Below, piece by piece: positions 44,139-52,706 of a stretch of DNA of 52,706 bases. The stretch is from positions 1 to 52,706 of the forward strand of contig JBGTCD010000090.1 in assembly GCA_041749015.1 (NCBI GenBank), given 5' to 3'. The number at the start of each line of letters is the position of its first letter. The stretch's first letter is position 1. The notes under the pieces are model-generated. The model was given only the letters and a program-made list of their open reading frames with translations, ran no database searches and was not told the origin of the DNA. The DNA comes from JBGTCD01 sp041749015 (lineage in GTDB: Bacteria; Bacteroidota; Bacteroidia; Cytophagales; Cyclobacteriaceae). The position numbers and the translations under genes were made by a program.

Positions 44139-44153
44139 TCATGATTTGCTAAC

Positions 44154-45617
44154 ATGAAAAAAGTTAATTTACTATTGCTTTCATTGACAGTGGCAACACT
44201 TTTCTCAAGCTGCTTTTTTGATCCTCAGGAAATAGAGGAACCCATTCTCCCAAGGCCAATTAGACACATGAAAGGCGGGATGTACGAATCAATGACGTGG
44301 TATCGGGATACCATTTATGTATTGGAAGGAATTATTCGCATAAAAGAAGGTCATGTCCTGACTATAAATCCTGGAACGACCATTAAGGGCGATTTCGAAA
44401 CCAAAGGAACCTTAGTGATTAGCCCGGGTGCAAAGATTCTGGCAGATGGCACAATTGAAAAACCCATTGTATTCACCTCTTCAAAACCAGCCGGTGATAG
44501 GCAGCCCGGAGATTGGGGAGGAGTATATGTTTTAGGTAGAGCTTCTGTGCATGAAAATGCCGGTCCTTTAACTTCTTTTTTCGAAAGTCTCTATGGTGGT
44601 GTTAACGATGAGGATAATTCGGGGACAATGCGATACTTACGAATCGAATTCGCAGGATTATATCACCCGGCAGCTTCCACAAAAGGAGCGTGCCTTACCC
44701 TTGCCGGTGTTGGCAAAAATACCGTAGTTGACCATGTCATGTGTACATATGGCCTTGAAGATGGTTTTGCGTTTTTGGGAGGTAAGGTAAATACTAAACA
44801 TTTATTGTCTTATCAGAATTTAGATGACGATTTATCTTTCCGAAATGGATATCAAGGAAAAATCCAGTTCGCATTTGCTTTTAGAACCCATGAATTTGGA
44901 GATATTTCAGGATCAAACGGTATCGAAGTTACGGATGATTGTGGAGGGAATGAGCTATTGATCACAAGGCCTGTGCTGGCCAACACGACACTGATTGGCC
45001 CGAAGATAAAAAACAATAGTGTGATTTCTAATGAAATTAAGGCCGGGATAGAAGTGCGGTGTAATGCAAAAATTGTTTTTTTAAACAGCATTAGTACTGG
45101 ATTTGCGTATGGCTTATTCATTAACGACAATTTTCCAGGAGCAGGGATGCATATATTAAACGGTAGCTCAATGATTGAGAACGTGGTTCTATCAGGTGTG
45201 CACAACTGGGGTGGTAATGGTTATGGCAATACCTATAATCCTCATCGTGATCGAGCCGATAACCTACCGTTTACACCCAACAATGGATCTGCTGGAAGTG
45301 CCTTAAAATGGATGACTGCCTTTCCGGGCTCAACGAGTAATTCTGATAATCCAGGGCAAGTAGAGCCTATGATTAACTGGTTCGAAACGGCCTCCTTCAG
45401 GAACCTGCAACTTTCGCATTGGCAATTGCTAAACATTTCAATAGACGCACCTCCACCCCATTTGCCTGACCCTACTTCGCTTGTGCTAGATTATGCGCGC
45501 TGGGATAATATTGACGATCCTTTCTTTGAAAAGGTGCCATTCATCGGAGCATTTGGCACAGAAGACTGGACAAAAGGCTGGGTGAATTGGGATCCGGAAA
45601 ATACAAAATACGAATAA
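44154..45617 (+). CDS. Beta-helix-like lipoprotein, second of a tandem pair
   Basis: The 487-residue paralogue of the preceding gene has lipobox FSSC, HMKGGMYESMTWYRDTIY, LTINPGTTIKGDFETKG, ILADGTIEKPIVFTS, the DWGGVYVLGRASV segment and the same closing FIGAFGTEDWTKGWVNWDP. The N-terminal 50 and C-terminal 20 residues are far better conserved between the two than the middle, suggesting separate roles for the ends. The genes are 15 bases apart. The function is unknown. Confidence 0.82.
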   Translation: MKKVNLLLLSLTVATLFSSCFFDPQEIEEPILPRPIRHMKGGMYESMTWYRDTIYVLEGIIRIKEGHVLTINPGTTIKGDFETKGTLVISPGAKILADGTIEKPIVFTSSKPAGDRQPGDWGGVYVLGRASVHENAGPLTSFFESLYGGVNDEDNSGTMRYLRIEFAGLYHPAASTKGACLTLAGVGKNTVVDHVMCTYGLEDGFAFLGGKVNTKHLLSYQNLDDDLSFRNGYQGKIQFAFAFRTHEFGDISGSNGIEVTDDCGGNELLITRPVLANTTLIGPKIKNNSVISNEIKAGIEVRCNAKIVFLNSISTGFAYGLFINDNFPGAGMHILNGSSMIENVVLSGVHNWGGNGYGNTYNPHRDRADNLPFTPNNGSAGSALKWMTAFPGSTSNSDNPGQVEPMINWFETASFRNLQLSHWQLLNISIDAPPPHLPDPTSLVLDYARWDNIDDPFFEKVPFIGAFGTEDWTKGWVNWDPENTKYE

Positions 45618-45721
45618 TTTAGGTATAATTTTAATCTGCCCTTTCATACCATAAAAATAAAATTCCTGCAGGTTCGGCTAAATTCCTTTAATTTGGGATA
45701 TAAAATTCTATTGCCGGCATT

Positions 45722-47305
45722 ATGAGGATTGTTTTACTTTTAATTTTCACACTTTCATTTACTTTGGCCTGGTCTCAACGTCAGGTTACTCCTGCCCCTG
45801 AGGTCCAGGAGGGTGATGGGCCCTTTGATCAATTAATCATCCGTGGTGCTACTTTAATTAATAGTACCGGGGCGCCACCTTATGGTCCTGTAGATGTGGT
45901 GATTGAAAAAAATAAAATCACCAAAGTACAAATCGTAGGGTATCCAGGAGTAGCCATCAATGAATCCGGCAGACCCGAGCTAAAGAAGGGTGGTAAGGAA
46001 ATTGACGCCACCGGGATGTATTTGCTGCCGGGGTTTGTGGATATGCACGGCCATATCGGAGGTGCTTCGCAAGGTACCCCCGCGGAATATGTATTTAAAC
46101 TTTGGATGGCCCATGGCATCACCACTATCAGGGATCCTGCTTGCGGCAATGGCCTTGATTGGGTTCTGGACCACCGGAAAAAGAGTCGGGAAAATACCAT
46201 TACAGCACCACGGATTTTGGCCTATACTGTATTCGGTATGGGTGCAGATGGCGCCATTGAATCTCCCGATAAAGCAAGAGAATGGGTAAGGCAGAATGCT
46301 AAGAAGGGTGCTGACGGGATCAAATTCTTTGGTGCGCCTCCTGATATTATGGCTGCGGCACTCGAAGAAAACAAAAAACTTGGCTTAAGGTCTGCCTGCC
46401 ATCACGCACAATTGGAGGTAGCCCGGTGGAATGTACTGCAATCTGCCCGAGCCGGACTTACCACCATGGAGCACTGGTATGGGCTGCCAGAGGCTTTATT
46501 CGCAGACAGAACTGTACAACATTACCCGCCTGATTACAATTATCAAAATGAACAGCATCGGTTTGAAGAAGCAGGCAAGCTGTGGAAGCAGGCTGCCCCA
46601 CCCTACTCTGATCATTGGAATAAGGTCATGAACGAACTCCTCGATCTGGATTTTACCATAGACCCTACTTTTAATATTTATGAGGCCAGCAGAGACCTCC
46701 AGAGAACCAGGCGGGCCGAGTGGCATGAGGATTATACCCTTCCAAGCCTTTGGGCCTTTTATGCTCCCAGCAGAATATCGCATGGTTCTTATTGGCATTT
46801 TTGGGGTACCGAGCAGGAGATAGCCTGGAAAGAAAATTACAATCTTTGGATGACTTTCATCAATGAGTATAAAAACAGAGGGGGCAGGGTAACTGCTGGT
46901 TCTGATTCAGGATTCATCTATCAGCTTTATGGTTTTGCCTACATCAGAGAGCTGGAGTTATTACGCGAGGCAGGTTTTCACCCACTTGAGGTAATCCGTT
47001 CCGCCACACTGAATGGAGCTGAGGCTCTTGGTATGGATGCTCAGATAGGCAGTATTGAGGTTGGCAAACTTGCTGATATGATCCTACTGGATGAAAATCC
47101 CCTTGAAAATCTAAAAGTCTTGTATGGTACAGGGGCCGTCAAGCTCACAGATGCCAATGAGGTGATCAGGGCCGGAGGTGTGAAATACACAATAAAAGAC
47201 GGGATCATTTACGATGCCAAAGCCCTACTCAAGGATGTCAGGGAAATGGTAATCCGGGAAAAGGAAAAAACAGGTTGGAAGCTGAAACAGCCTGGGGTGG
47301 AATAA
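45722..47305 (+). CDS. Secreted amidohydrolase family protein
   Basis: The 527-residue protein has a Sec signal (to about residue 19, AWSQ) and an amidohydrolase fold. The HxH motif is in GFVDMHGHIGG; other likely metal or active-site residues are Lys in GADGIKFFG, His in CHHAQLEVA, His in MEHWYG and Asp in TAGSDSGF. The closing IGSIEVGKLADMILLDENP is typical of imidazolonepropionase-like family members. It probably hydrolyses an amide or cyclic amide in the periplasm. The substrate is unknown. It follows the lipoprotein pair by 104 bases. Confidence 0.92.
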   Translation: MRIVLLLIFTLSFTLAWSQRQVTPAPEVQEGDGPFDQLIIRGATLINSTGAPPYGPVDVVIEKNKITKVQIVGYPGVAINESGRPELKKGGKEIDATGMYLLPGFVDMHGHIGGASQGTPAEYVFKLWMAHGITTIRDPACGNGLDWVLDHRKKSRENTITAPRILAYTVFGMGADGAIESPDKAREWVRQNAKKGADGIKFFGAPPDIMAAALEENKKLGLRSACHHAQLEVARWNVLQSARAGLTTMEHWYGLPEALFADRTVQHYPPDYNYQNEQHRFEEAGKLWKQAAPPYSDHWNKVMNELLDLDFTIDPTFNIYEASRDLQRTRRAEWHEDYTLPSLWAFYAPSRISHGSYWHFWGTEQEIAWKENYNLWMTFINEYKNRGGRVTAGSDSGFIYQLYGFAYIRELELLREAGFHPLEVIRSATLNGAEALGMDAQIGSIEVGKLADMILLDENPLENLKVLYGTGAVKLTDANEVIRAGGVKYTIKDGIIYDAKALLKDVREMVIREKEKTGWKLKQPGVE

Positions 47306-47315
47306 AACTTAGTTT

Positions 47316-48329
47316 TCAATTACCACCATCAACCTCACTTCTTTGTGGTTTATACTGTTGTTCCTTCCATTTTTTAATTTCTTCTTTCCGCAGTTTGATT
47401 GCAGTCTGGTCAGGCTCCATGCCGATCAAACAGTCAAGGTCAGGTTGCCCGGCATTGACCCAGCAAGTGTACCATAAGTCTCCGGTCAATTTGATAGAGG
47501 CTCGCATCTGCCGCTCCACCATCCCATCAAGCATATCATGATAAGCTTTGGAAAAATCCCTGGAATAAACCCGGGCTACTCCAAAACCTCGGTCTTCAAT
47601 ACTGTATTTTTGATCTTCCCGGAAGTCAGCGGATAACTGTTTTTCAAAACCAAGAACAGAATCCAGGGCAGCATGAGCCCCTTGGACAGCATTCCATGCA
47701 GCCTCCTGCGGATTACTGATGTACACTGCCTTGCCGACAAAAAAATCGTACCCATTAGAATACAATTCGGGTAACCTGGATTCCCAAAAAGCATGGATGC
47801 CGACCTGCCTGGTTTTTTGACCATCATAATTGGAAGTGGTATGCAATGGCACATGGGCATCACCCACATAATGCCCCAAATCTGCTGACAATCTAAGAAT
47901 GCGTTCCGGATCACCGACTCTGAAGGCTTCCGTAAGCTGGTAGCTCATAAAATTGATATGCCATGGCACGATGCCATAAGCCTGAAGGGTGTCTTCCGAT
48001 AATTGACTTACAGCATCAGCCCAATACCTGGGCAATTGATGTATTGCGCTGTCCCCATAGGAATCCAGATCAATATAATGCCTTGGCGCTTCAGCAGGCA
48101 TGATATAGCGCCTTCTGTCAGGGTTTACAGCATTTTCGGATAGGTACTCCAAATGGTGCTTATAAAATCCGAACATCTCTTCCGGGAGTGTGAATACCGC
48201 CATTTTATTGATCAGGCGGTGGGCAAAAAACCCCCAATCAATCTCAGTGAATGATGCCAGAAGCATTCCGGCACTTAAAGTCAATATCCTAATCCAGAGC
48301 TTAAAATTTCCCATGACACTACTTGACAA
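47316..48329 (-). CDS. Zinc-dependent phospholipase C / S1-P1 nuclease-like protein
   Basis: The 337-residue protein has an N-terminal hydrophobic signal (to about residue 27). The mature protein starts near WGFFAHRLIN, where the N-terminal Trp and the following His are the family's first zinc ligands. Further ligands are seen in RHYIDLD, LGHYVGDAHVPLHTTSNYDG and GIHAFWESR. This is the all-helical trinuclear zinc fold shared by phospholipase C and S1/P1 nucleases. Whether it cuts phospholipid or nucleic acid cannot be decided. An ATG at 48314 is an alternative start. Confidence 0.88.
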   Translation of the reverse strand: MSSSVMGNFKLWIRILTLSAGMLLASFTEIDWGFFAHRLINKMAVFTLPEEMFGFYKHHLEYLSENAVNPDRRRYIMPAEAPRHYIDLDSYGDSAIHQLPRYWADAVSQLSEDTLQAYGIVPWHINFMSYQLTEAFRVGDPERILRLSADLGHYVGDAHVPLHTTSNYDGQKTRQVGIHAFWESRLPELYSNGYDFFVGKAVYISNPQEAAWNAVQGAHAALDSVLGFEKQLSADFREDQKYSIEDRGFGVARVYSRDFSKAYHDMLDGMVERQMRASIKLTGDLWYTCWVNAGQPDLDCLIGMEPDQTAIKLRKEEIKKWKEQQYKPQRSEVDGGN

Positions 48330-48370
48330 TGGCTCACGCTATAAATTTAAAAAATATTTTAGAACTAAAC

Positions 48371-48401
48371 TTTGATTAAATGTCCGGAAGGCTTAATTTT
48401 G
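48371..48401 (+). promoter_or_regulatory. Promoter of rpsT: TTTG-N19-TAATTTTG
   Basis: TTTG at 48371-48374 and TAATTTTG at 48394-48401 are separated by 19 bases, a perfect match to the Bacteroidota housekeeping promoter. The leader would be about 17-20 bases. Confidence 0.85.
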
Positions 48402-48425
48402 CAAACTCAAAAAACGAGACCCAAT

Positions 48426-48677
48426 ATGGCTAACCATAAATCAGCACTTAAAAGAATTCGTTCAAACGAAGCCAAAAGGCTTAGGAACAGGTATCAGACC
48501 AAAACTACCAGGACTTATATTAAAAGACTGAGAGATACCACTGATAAAGCTGAAGCCGAAAAGTTACTCAAGGAGGTCATCGCCATGATTGACAAACTTG
48601 CCAAGAAAAATATCATTCATAAGAATAAGGCCTCCAATAATAAGTCAAAACTGACCAAATTGGTGAATAGTCTTTAA
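48426..48677 (+). CDS. rpsT: 30S ribosomal protein S20
   Basis: The 83-residue protein starts MANHKSALKRIRSNEAKRLRN and ends NKASNNKSKLTKLVNSL, the standard S20 sequence, rich in Lys and Arg. I chose the ATG at 48426 over an in-frame upstream codon because the upstream one lies inside the promoter and would add a non-conserved extension. A terminator follows at once, so it is a single-gene unit. Confidence 0.97.
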   Translation: MANHKSALKRIRSNEAKRLRNRYQTKTTRTYIKRLRDTTDKAEAEKLLKEVIAMIDKLAKKNIIHKNKASNNKSKLTKLVNSL

Positions 48678-48698
48678 TCTTGATTAAAACATTGTTTT

Positions 48699-48731
48699 AA
48701 AAACCCTGTCATAACCGGCAGGGTTTTTTTA
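48699..48731 (+). terminator. Terminator after rpsT
   Basis: AAAAACCCTG (48699-48708) pairs with CAGGGTTTTT (48719-48728) around a 10-base loop that can add two more pairs, and a T-run follows. Confidence 0.9.
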
Positions 48732-48761
48732 TTTTTATACTTTCAACAATCATAATGACAG

Positions 48762-49463
48762 GTGGCTAAACAGTACCAACCACATTTATCGATAAAAAGC
48801 TGGGCCGAAGAGGACCGGCCAAGAGAGAAGCTCCTGCTCAAGGGTAAGGCAGCACTCTCCGATGCGGAGCTTATTGGTATTTTATTAGGATCCGGCACTG
48901 CCTCTATGTCGGCTGTAGAGGTAGCAAGGCAGGTATTAAGTGAGGCAGGCCATGACCTCAATGCCCTTGCCAAGCTAGGGGTTGAGGATTTAAAAAAAAT
49001 AAAAGGGATCGGGACTGCCAAGGCCATCACAATAGTAAGCGCCTTGGAACTGGGGAGGCGCAGGAAAGAAACTGCCTTCACTGAAAAACCCAAAATTGCC
49101 TGCTCAGCCGATGCCTATGAAATCATGAAGCCAGACCTGCTTGACCTTAAGCACGAGGAGTTTTGGGTATTGCTGCTCAACAGAGGCAACCGTGTAATCG
49201 GCAAACAAATAATTAGCTCGGGGGGTGTGTCCGGCACCGTTGCAGACCCAAAGATTATTTTTAACACCGCCCTCACGCTTTTGGCCAGCAGCATTATTCT
49301 AGTCCACAACCACCCCTCAGGGAATCTAAGTCCCAGCCAAAAAGATCTGGACCTTACTAAAAAAATGGTAGCTGCAGGGAAGGTGCTGGAGATTCCTGTC
49401 CTGGATCATATTATATTTGCAGATCAGGGATATTTGAGTTTCCTTGATAAAAATCTTATTTGA
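48762..49463 (+). CDS. radC: RadC family JAB-domain protein
   Basis: The 233-residue protein starts at a GTG; the nearby ATG at 48755 runs into a stop after four codons. It has an N-terminal helix-hairpin-helix region (DLKKIKGIGTAKA) and a C-terminal MPN/JAB domain with the metal motif HNHPSGNLSPSQKD. RadC was once linked to DNA repair, but its biochemical role is unsettled. The length is standard. The DUF1684 gene starts five bases after its stop. Confidence 0.95.
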   Translation: MAKQYQPHLSIKSWAEEDRPREKLLLKGKAALSDAELIGILLGSGTASMSAVEVARQVLSEAGHDLNALAKLGVEDLKKIKGIGTAKAITIVSALELGRRRKETAFTEKPKIACSADAYEIMKPDLLDLKHEEFWVLLLNRGNRVIGKQIISSGGVSGTVADPKIIFNTALTLLASSIILVHNHPSGNLSPSQKDLDLTKKMVAAGKVLEIPVLDHIIFADQGYLSFLDKNLI

Positions 49464-49468
49464 AGCTG

Positions 49469-50101
49469 ATGAGAAATAAACAAAAGTTAATTGGGGGATT
49501 TGTGGTATCGGTAGTTGTCATCACCTTGATTTATTCCTTTTCAGGTCAAAAAGCCATTCAGGATGAGCATTATATCCGTTCGATTACAAAGGAACGGGCT
49601 GAGAAAGAGGATTATTTTTCCACTGATCCCACCTCCCCTTTCATTGAAGCGAACATCCCCTTTGATGGACTGCAATATTATGATCCAGACCCTGCTTACA
49701 AAATTAAGGCCAGGCTCATCCCTTCTGAACAACCAAAAATGGTGAAGGTCCCAACTAGTGACGGATTTGAAAAAACTTATATCGAGTTTGGCCATGCCGA
49801 GTTTGAAATGGATGGTAAGACCAATCGGTTACTAATTTTGGAGTTGGCAGGGCCCGGACCCTTCAAAGGCACCTTGTTCCTCGCATTTGGGGATGCTACC
49901 AGCGCAGATGAGACCTACGGTGGCGGCAGGTATCTTGAGGTTTCCGCAAAAAAAACCGACAAGCAGATCACCCTCGACTTTAACCAGACCTACAATCCCT
50001 ACTGTGCCTATGTGGATGATTACTCCTGTCCCTTACCCCCACCCGGAAATCTTTTAGAAATTCCAATAAGGACTGGCGAAAAAAATTATATAAAAAAATA
50101 A
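49469..50101 (+). CDS. DUF1684 family protein
   Basis: I start this gene at the ATG at 49469, which gives a single N-terminal membrane segment or signal (about 5-25). The DUF1684 body has FDGLQYYDPDPAYKIKARL, a conserved YGGGRYLEV, and the signature YNPYCAYVDDYSCPLPPPGN near the end. The family is common in Bacteroidota and has no settled function. It follows radC by five bases, so the two are probably one transcript. Confidence 0.9.
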   Translation: MRNKQKLIGGFVVSVVVITLIYSFSGQKAIQDEHYIRSITKERAEKEDYFSTDPTSPFIEANIPFDGLQYYDPDPAYKIKARLIPSEQPKMVKVPTSDGFEKTYIEFGHAEFEMDGKTNRLLILELAGPGPFKGTLFLAFGDATSADETYGGGRYLEVSAKKTDKQITLDFNQTYNPYCAYVDDYSCPLPPPGNLLEIPIRTGEKNYIKK

Positions 50102-50130
50102 ATTCCCCATCCGGAACCATTGTAATTCCT

Positions 50131-50138
50131 TATTTTTG
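50131..50138 (+). promoter_or_regulatory. Candidate -7 box (TATTTTTG) for pheT
   Basis: TATTTTTG matches TAnnTTTG and lies 24 bases before the pheT ATG. No -33 TTTG is seen. Confidence 0.4.
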
Positions 50139-50161
50139 CCTTCCCGGACTTTAATTTAATT

Positions 50162-52576
50162 ATGAAAATTTCATTTAACTGGCTTAAAAAATATATTGAT
50201 CTGGAAGAAAGTCCGGAAGAAGTAGCCGCCCTGCTTACAGGGTCAGGGCTTGAGGTAGAAGGCATTGAACCTTTTGAAACCATCCGCGGTGGTATGGAAG
50301 GGATTGTTATCGCAGAGGTGATCTCCTGCAAGGCCCATGAAAATGCTGACAGACTCAAAATCACCGAGGTAGACGCCGGACAGGGGCACCTCCTCCCCAT
50401 AGTGTGTGGAGCCCCTAATGTGGCCTCTGGACAAAAAGTGCTGGTAGCATTGCCTGGCACTACCTTATACCCCAATAGTGGGGAGCCTTTTAAAATTAAA
50501 AAATCAAAAATCAGAGGGGCTGTCTCCGAAGGGATGATTTGCGCTGAAGACGAGATAGGCCTTGGTACCAGTCATGATGGTATTATGGTTTTGGATACCC
50601 AATTGCCCAATGGCACTCCGGCAGCACAATTTTTTGATATTAAAAAAGACCATATTTTAGAAATTGGGCTTACCCCAAACCGAGCTGAGGCTACCTCTCA
50701 TATTGGAGTGGCCAGAGACCTCAAAGCCTTACTTAACCGGGAAATAAAATGGCCATCGGTGGATGATTTTATTGCCAGTGAAGGATATCCTACCCTTTCG
50801 GTTGAAGTTGAAAATCCTGAGGCGTGCATTCGTTATTCCGGGGTAGTAATTAAAGGAATCAAGGTAGGCCCCTCGCCAGACTGGCTTCAATCCAGGCTTA
50901 AGAGCATAGGCCTCAACCCTATCAATAATGTAGTAGACATCACCAATTTCGTATTATTCGAACTCGGCCAACCCCTGCATGCCTTTGACCTTGACAAAAT
51001 TCGTGGTGGTAAAGTCGTTGTAAAAACGCTACCGGAAGGGACCATATTCAAAACACTGGACGAAAAGGAAAGGAAATTAAAAGCGGAAGACCTGATGATC
51101 TGTGATGATGAGGAAGGGATGTGTATCGCCGGTGTTTTCGGGGGTATTGATTCCGGCGTCAAAGGTACTACCGAGAATATATTTCTGGAGAGCGCATGTT
51201 TCAATCCTGAATACATTCGAAAAACTGCCCAACATCATCAATTAAAAACGGATGCCTCTTTTAGATTTGAAAGAGGTACTGACCCAAACATTACCATTTA
51301 TGCTTTAAAAAGAGCATCATTGCTGATTACCAGGATTGCCGGAGGTCAAGTCCTGGGACCGATATTTGACATCTATCCTTACCCTATAATGCCAACTTCG
51401 GTTATCACGTCCTATAAGCATATCAACAGGTTAATTGGCATTGAAATCCCTAAGGATGAAATCCACACCATCCTCCAACAACTCGATATCGAAGTATGCG
51501 ATAAAAAAGAGCAAGGTTTTACGGCAAAGGTGCCGCCATATAGAGTAGATGTGAAGCGTGAGGCCGATGTAATTGAGGAGATTTTAAGGATATATGGTTT
51601 TGATAAAATACCACTACCCGACCACGTAGGAGCTTCCTACCTTTCCTCTTTTCCAGAAAAAGATGCTGATGCTATTAGATTTCGTGCAACAAAATTTCTT
51701 GCTGCAAGAGGATTTAAGGAGATTATGACCAACAGCCTTACCGATGCTACCTATGCCGAAAAAGACCCTGAGCTAAATAAGGGAAACAGCATTAAAATAC
51801 TGAACCCTTTAAGTGAAATTTTAGGCGTACTCCGTCAGAGCATGTTATATTCTGGCCTGGAGGTAATCGCCCACAACCTTAACAGGCAGCAGACCAATCT
51901 CAAACTTTTCGAGATTGGGAAAACCTATCATCTCAATGAAAAGGGATACCTGGAACGCCAATGGCTCAACCTGATGATGACAGGAAACACCCATGAAGAA
52001 TCATGGAGAAAAAAATCAGAGCCGGCCGCATTTCATGACCTGGCAACACAGCTCTATAGCCTATTCAAAAGTTTTAACCTGGCCTGGGATAGTATGGAGG
52101 TAAGCAAGGAAAGTATTTTTTCTTATGGTTTGGAATTATCCATTGACAAAAATATAATCGCCCGTCTGGGAGCGGTGAAAAGGTCATTGGTCGAAAATTT
52201 TGATATCGATCAGGAAATATTTTACGCAGAATTGGATTGGGATTTGCTTTTGTTAGGTACAAGTAATAATATCGTATTCTCAGAAGTGCCGCGTTACCCT
52301 GAGGTTCGAAGAGACCTTTCTCTTGTAATTGACAAAGGGACAAGTTTCGAAGAACTGAAGAAGGTGGCAAAAAGAAAGGAATTTTCTCTGATTCAAAATA
52401 TTGGGGTATTTGATGTGTTTGAAGGGGCACAGTTGGGAGAAGGTAAAAAGGCCTACGCGTTGAGTTTTGTGCTGCAGGATCGGGGAAAAACACTTACCGA
52501 CAAGGTGATCGATGCCACCATGGATGGCTTGATTAAGGCCTACGAAAAAGAATTTAATGCTCTGATTAGAAGATAA
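50162..52576 (+). CDS. pheT: Phenylalanyl-tRNA synthetase beta subunit
   Basis: The 804-residue subunit has the full bacterial layout: an N-terminal tRNA-binding EMAP-like domain (about 40-150; ENADRLKITEVDAGQG), the B3/B4 editing domain (about 210-385; INNVVDITNFVLFELGQPLHAFD, FRFERGTDP), a B5 domain (about 400-475), a catalytic-like core (485-700) and a C-terminal FDX-ACB anticodon-binding domain (about 710-804; VPRYPEVRRDLSLVID). It works as an alpha2-beta2 tetramer. pheS is not in the window. The coiled-coil gene starts four bases after its stop. Confidence 0.97.
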   Translation: MKISFNWLKKYIDLEESPEEVAALLTGSGLEVEGIEPFETIRGGMEGIVIAEVISCKAHENADRLKITEVDAGQGHLLPIVCGAPNVASGQKVLVALPGTTLYPNSGEPFKIKKSKIRGAVSEGMICAEDEIGLGTSHDGIMVLDTQLPNGTPAAQFFDIKKDHILEIGLTPNRAEATSHIGVARDLKALLNREIKWPSVDDFIASEGYPTLSVEVENPEACIRYSGVVIKGIKVGPSPDWLQSRLKSIGLNPINNVVDITNFVLFELGQPLHAFDLDKIRGGKVVVKTLPEGTIFKTLDEKERKLKAEDLMICDDEEGMCIAGVFGGIDSGVKGTTENIFLESACFNPEYIRKTAQHHQLKTDASFRFERGTDPNITIYALKRASLLITRIAGGQVLGPIFDIYPYPIMPTSVITSYKHINRLIGIEIPKDEIHTILQQLDIEVCDKKEQGFTAKVPPYRVDVKREADVIEEILRIYGFDKIPLPDHVGASYLSSFPEKDADAIRFRATKFLAARGFKEIMTNSLTDATYAEKDPELNKGNSIKILNPLSEILGVLRQSMLYSGLEVIAHNLNRQQTNLKLFEIGKTYHLNEKGYLERQWLNLMMTGNTHEESWRKKSEPAAFHDLATQLYSLFKSFNLAWDSMEVSKESIFSYGLELSIDKNIIARLGAVKRSLVENFDIDQEIFYAELDWDLLLLGTSNNIVFSEVPRYPEVRRDLSLVIDKGTSFEELKKVAKRKEFSLIQNIGVFDVFEGAQLGEGKKAYALSFVLQDRGKTLTDKVIDATMDGLIKAYEKEFNALIRR

Positions 52577-52580
52577 TTAC

Positions 52581-52706
52581 ATGAACCTCGACCAACTCAA
52601 ATCCCAACTCAACTTCCTCGAAAGAAAAATCCAAATGCTGGTCGGCGAGTACCAGAACATTAAATCAGAGTTAGTCCAATTGAAGGGGGAAAACCAGGAA
52701 CTCAAG
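52581..52706 (+). CDS. Start of a small coiled-coil protein (cut by window end)
   Basis: Forty-two codons are visible from ATG to the window edge, with a heptad-like pattern (QLKSQLNFLERK, LVGEYQNIKSEL, QLKGENQEL) and no membrane segment. In many Bacteroidota a small coiled-coil cell-division type gene followed by zapA lies directly after pheT, and this fits that place. The identity is inferred from position and composition. Confidence 0.7.
   Translation, partial: MNLDQLKSQLNFLERKIQMLVGEYQNIKSELVQLKGENQELK

Noticed and set aside
42753..45617. Shared C-terminal FIGAFGTEDWTKGWVNWDP as a T9SS sorting domain
   Set aside because: It lacks the PNP and beta-strand layout of type A or B sorting domains, and both proteins already have lipoprotein signals.

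Overview
The window reads as chromosomal DNA of a Bacteroidota bacterium, most likely a marine or aquatic Cytophagales-type organism. The signs are a type IX secretion (T9SS) C-terminal sorting domain, many lipoproteins, the Bacteroidota version of GlmU, DUF4382, DUF4403 and DUF1684 families, a PafA-type phosphatase, a Wzi/RemB-like outer membrane protein, and promoters of the form TTTG-N19/20-TAnnTTTG (perfect in front of rpsT). This placement is inferred from gene families and motifs only. No prophage, insertion sequence with transposase, or CRISPR array is seen.

Layout. 0-11.4 kb: a membrane histidine kinase lacking a recognisable ATPase domain, a DUF4403 protein, an exported PLP aminotransferase, a lipoprotein, TrhA, the ComM/YifB helicase, a small coiled-coil membrane protein, an MsbA-like ABC exporter and a Wzi/RemB-like protein. 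11.5-18.4 kb: ribosomal protein L31, then a forward run of alternative GlmU, DNA polymerase III delta', HemC, a cyclophilin lipoprotein, an RmlD-like reductase and an NSS sodium symporter. 18.4-25.9 kb: PafA-like phosphatase, a WG-repeat protein, tRNA-Pro with an unusual AGG anticodon, a Tat-exported Gfo/Idh/MocA oxidoreductase and two lipoproteins.

25.9-26.8 kb holds the most unusual structure. Read on the minus strand it is: promoter, a tRNA-Asn copy whose anticodon arm is replaced by a perfect GC-rich hairpin, an intact tRNA-Asn, a terminator, a GIY-YIG nuclease gene, a second hairpin-bearing tRNA-Asn fragment into which the GIY-YIG stop codon is fused, a third related palindrome, a degenerate terminator and a truncated second GIY-YIG gene. 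It looks like a head-to-tail array of a tRNA/terminator/GIY-YIG module and is the best candidate here for an undescribed selfish element or tRNA-linked system.

26.8-38.1 kb: an Nramp-family protein without the canonical metal motif, Hsp20, an HtrA protease, an ALDH7-type dehydrogenase, a single-domain response regulator facing a helical-repeat protein, tRNA-Ala, an NlpC/P60 lipoprotein, a GlcD-type flavoprotein and asparagine synthase. 38.2-47.3 kb is an export cassette: two tandem DUF4382 lipoproteins, a T9SS-secreted protein with a Cys/His motif suggesting an amidase or peptidase, two tandem beta-helix-like lipoproteins and a secreted amidohydrolase. 47.3-52.7 kb: a zinc phospholipase C/S1-P1 nuclease-like protein, rpsT, radC, a DUF1684 protein, pheT, and the start of a small coiled-coil gene cut by the window edge.
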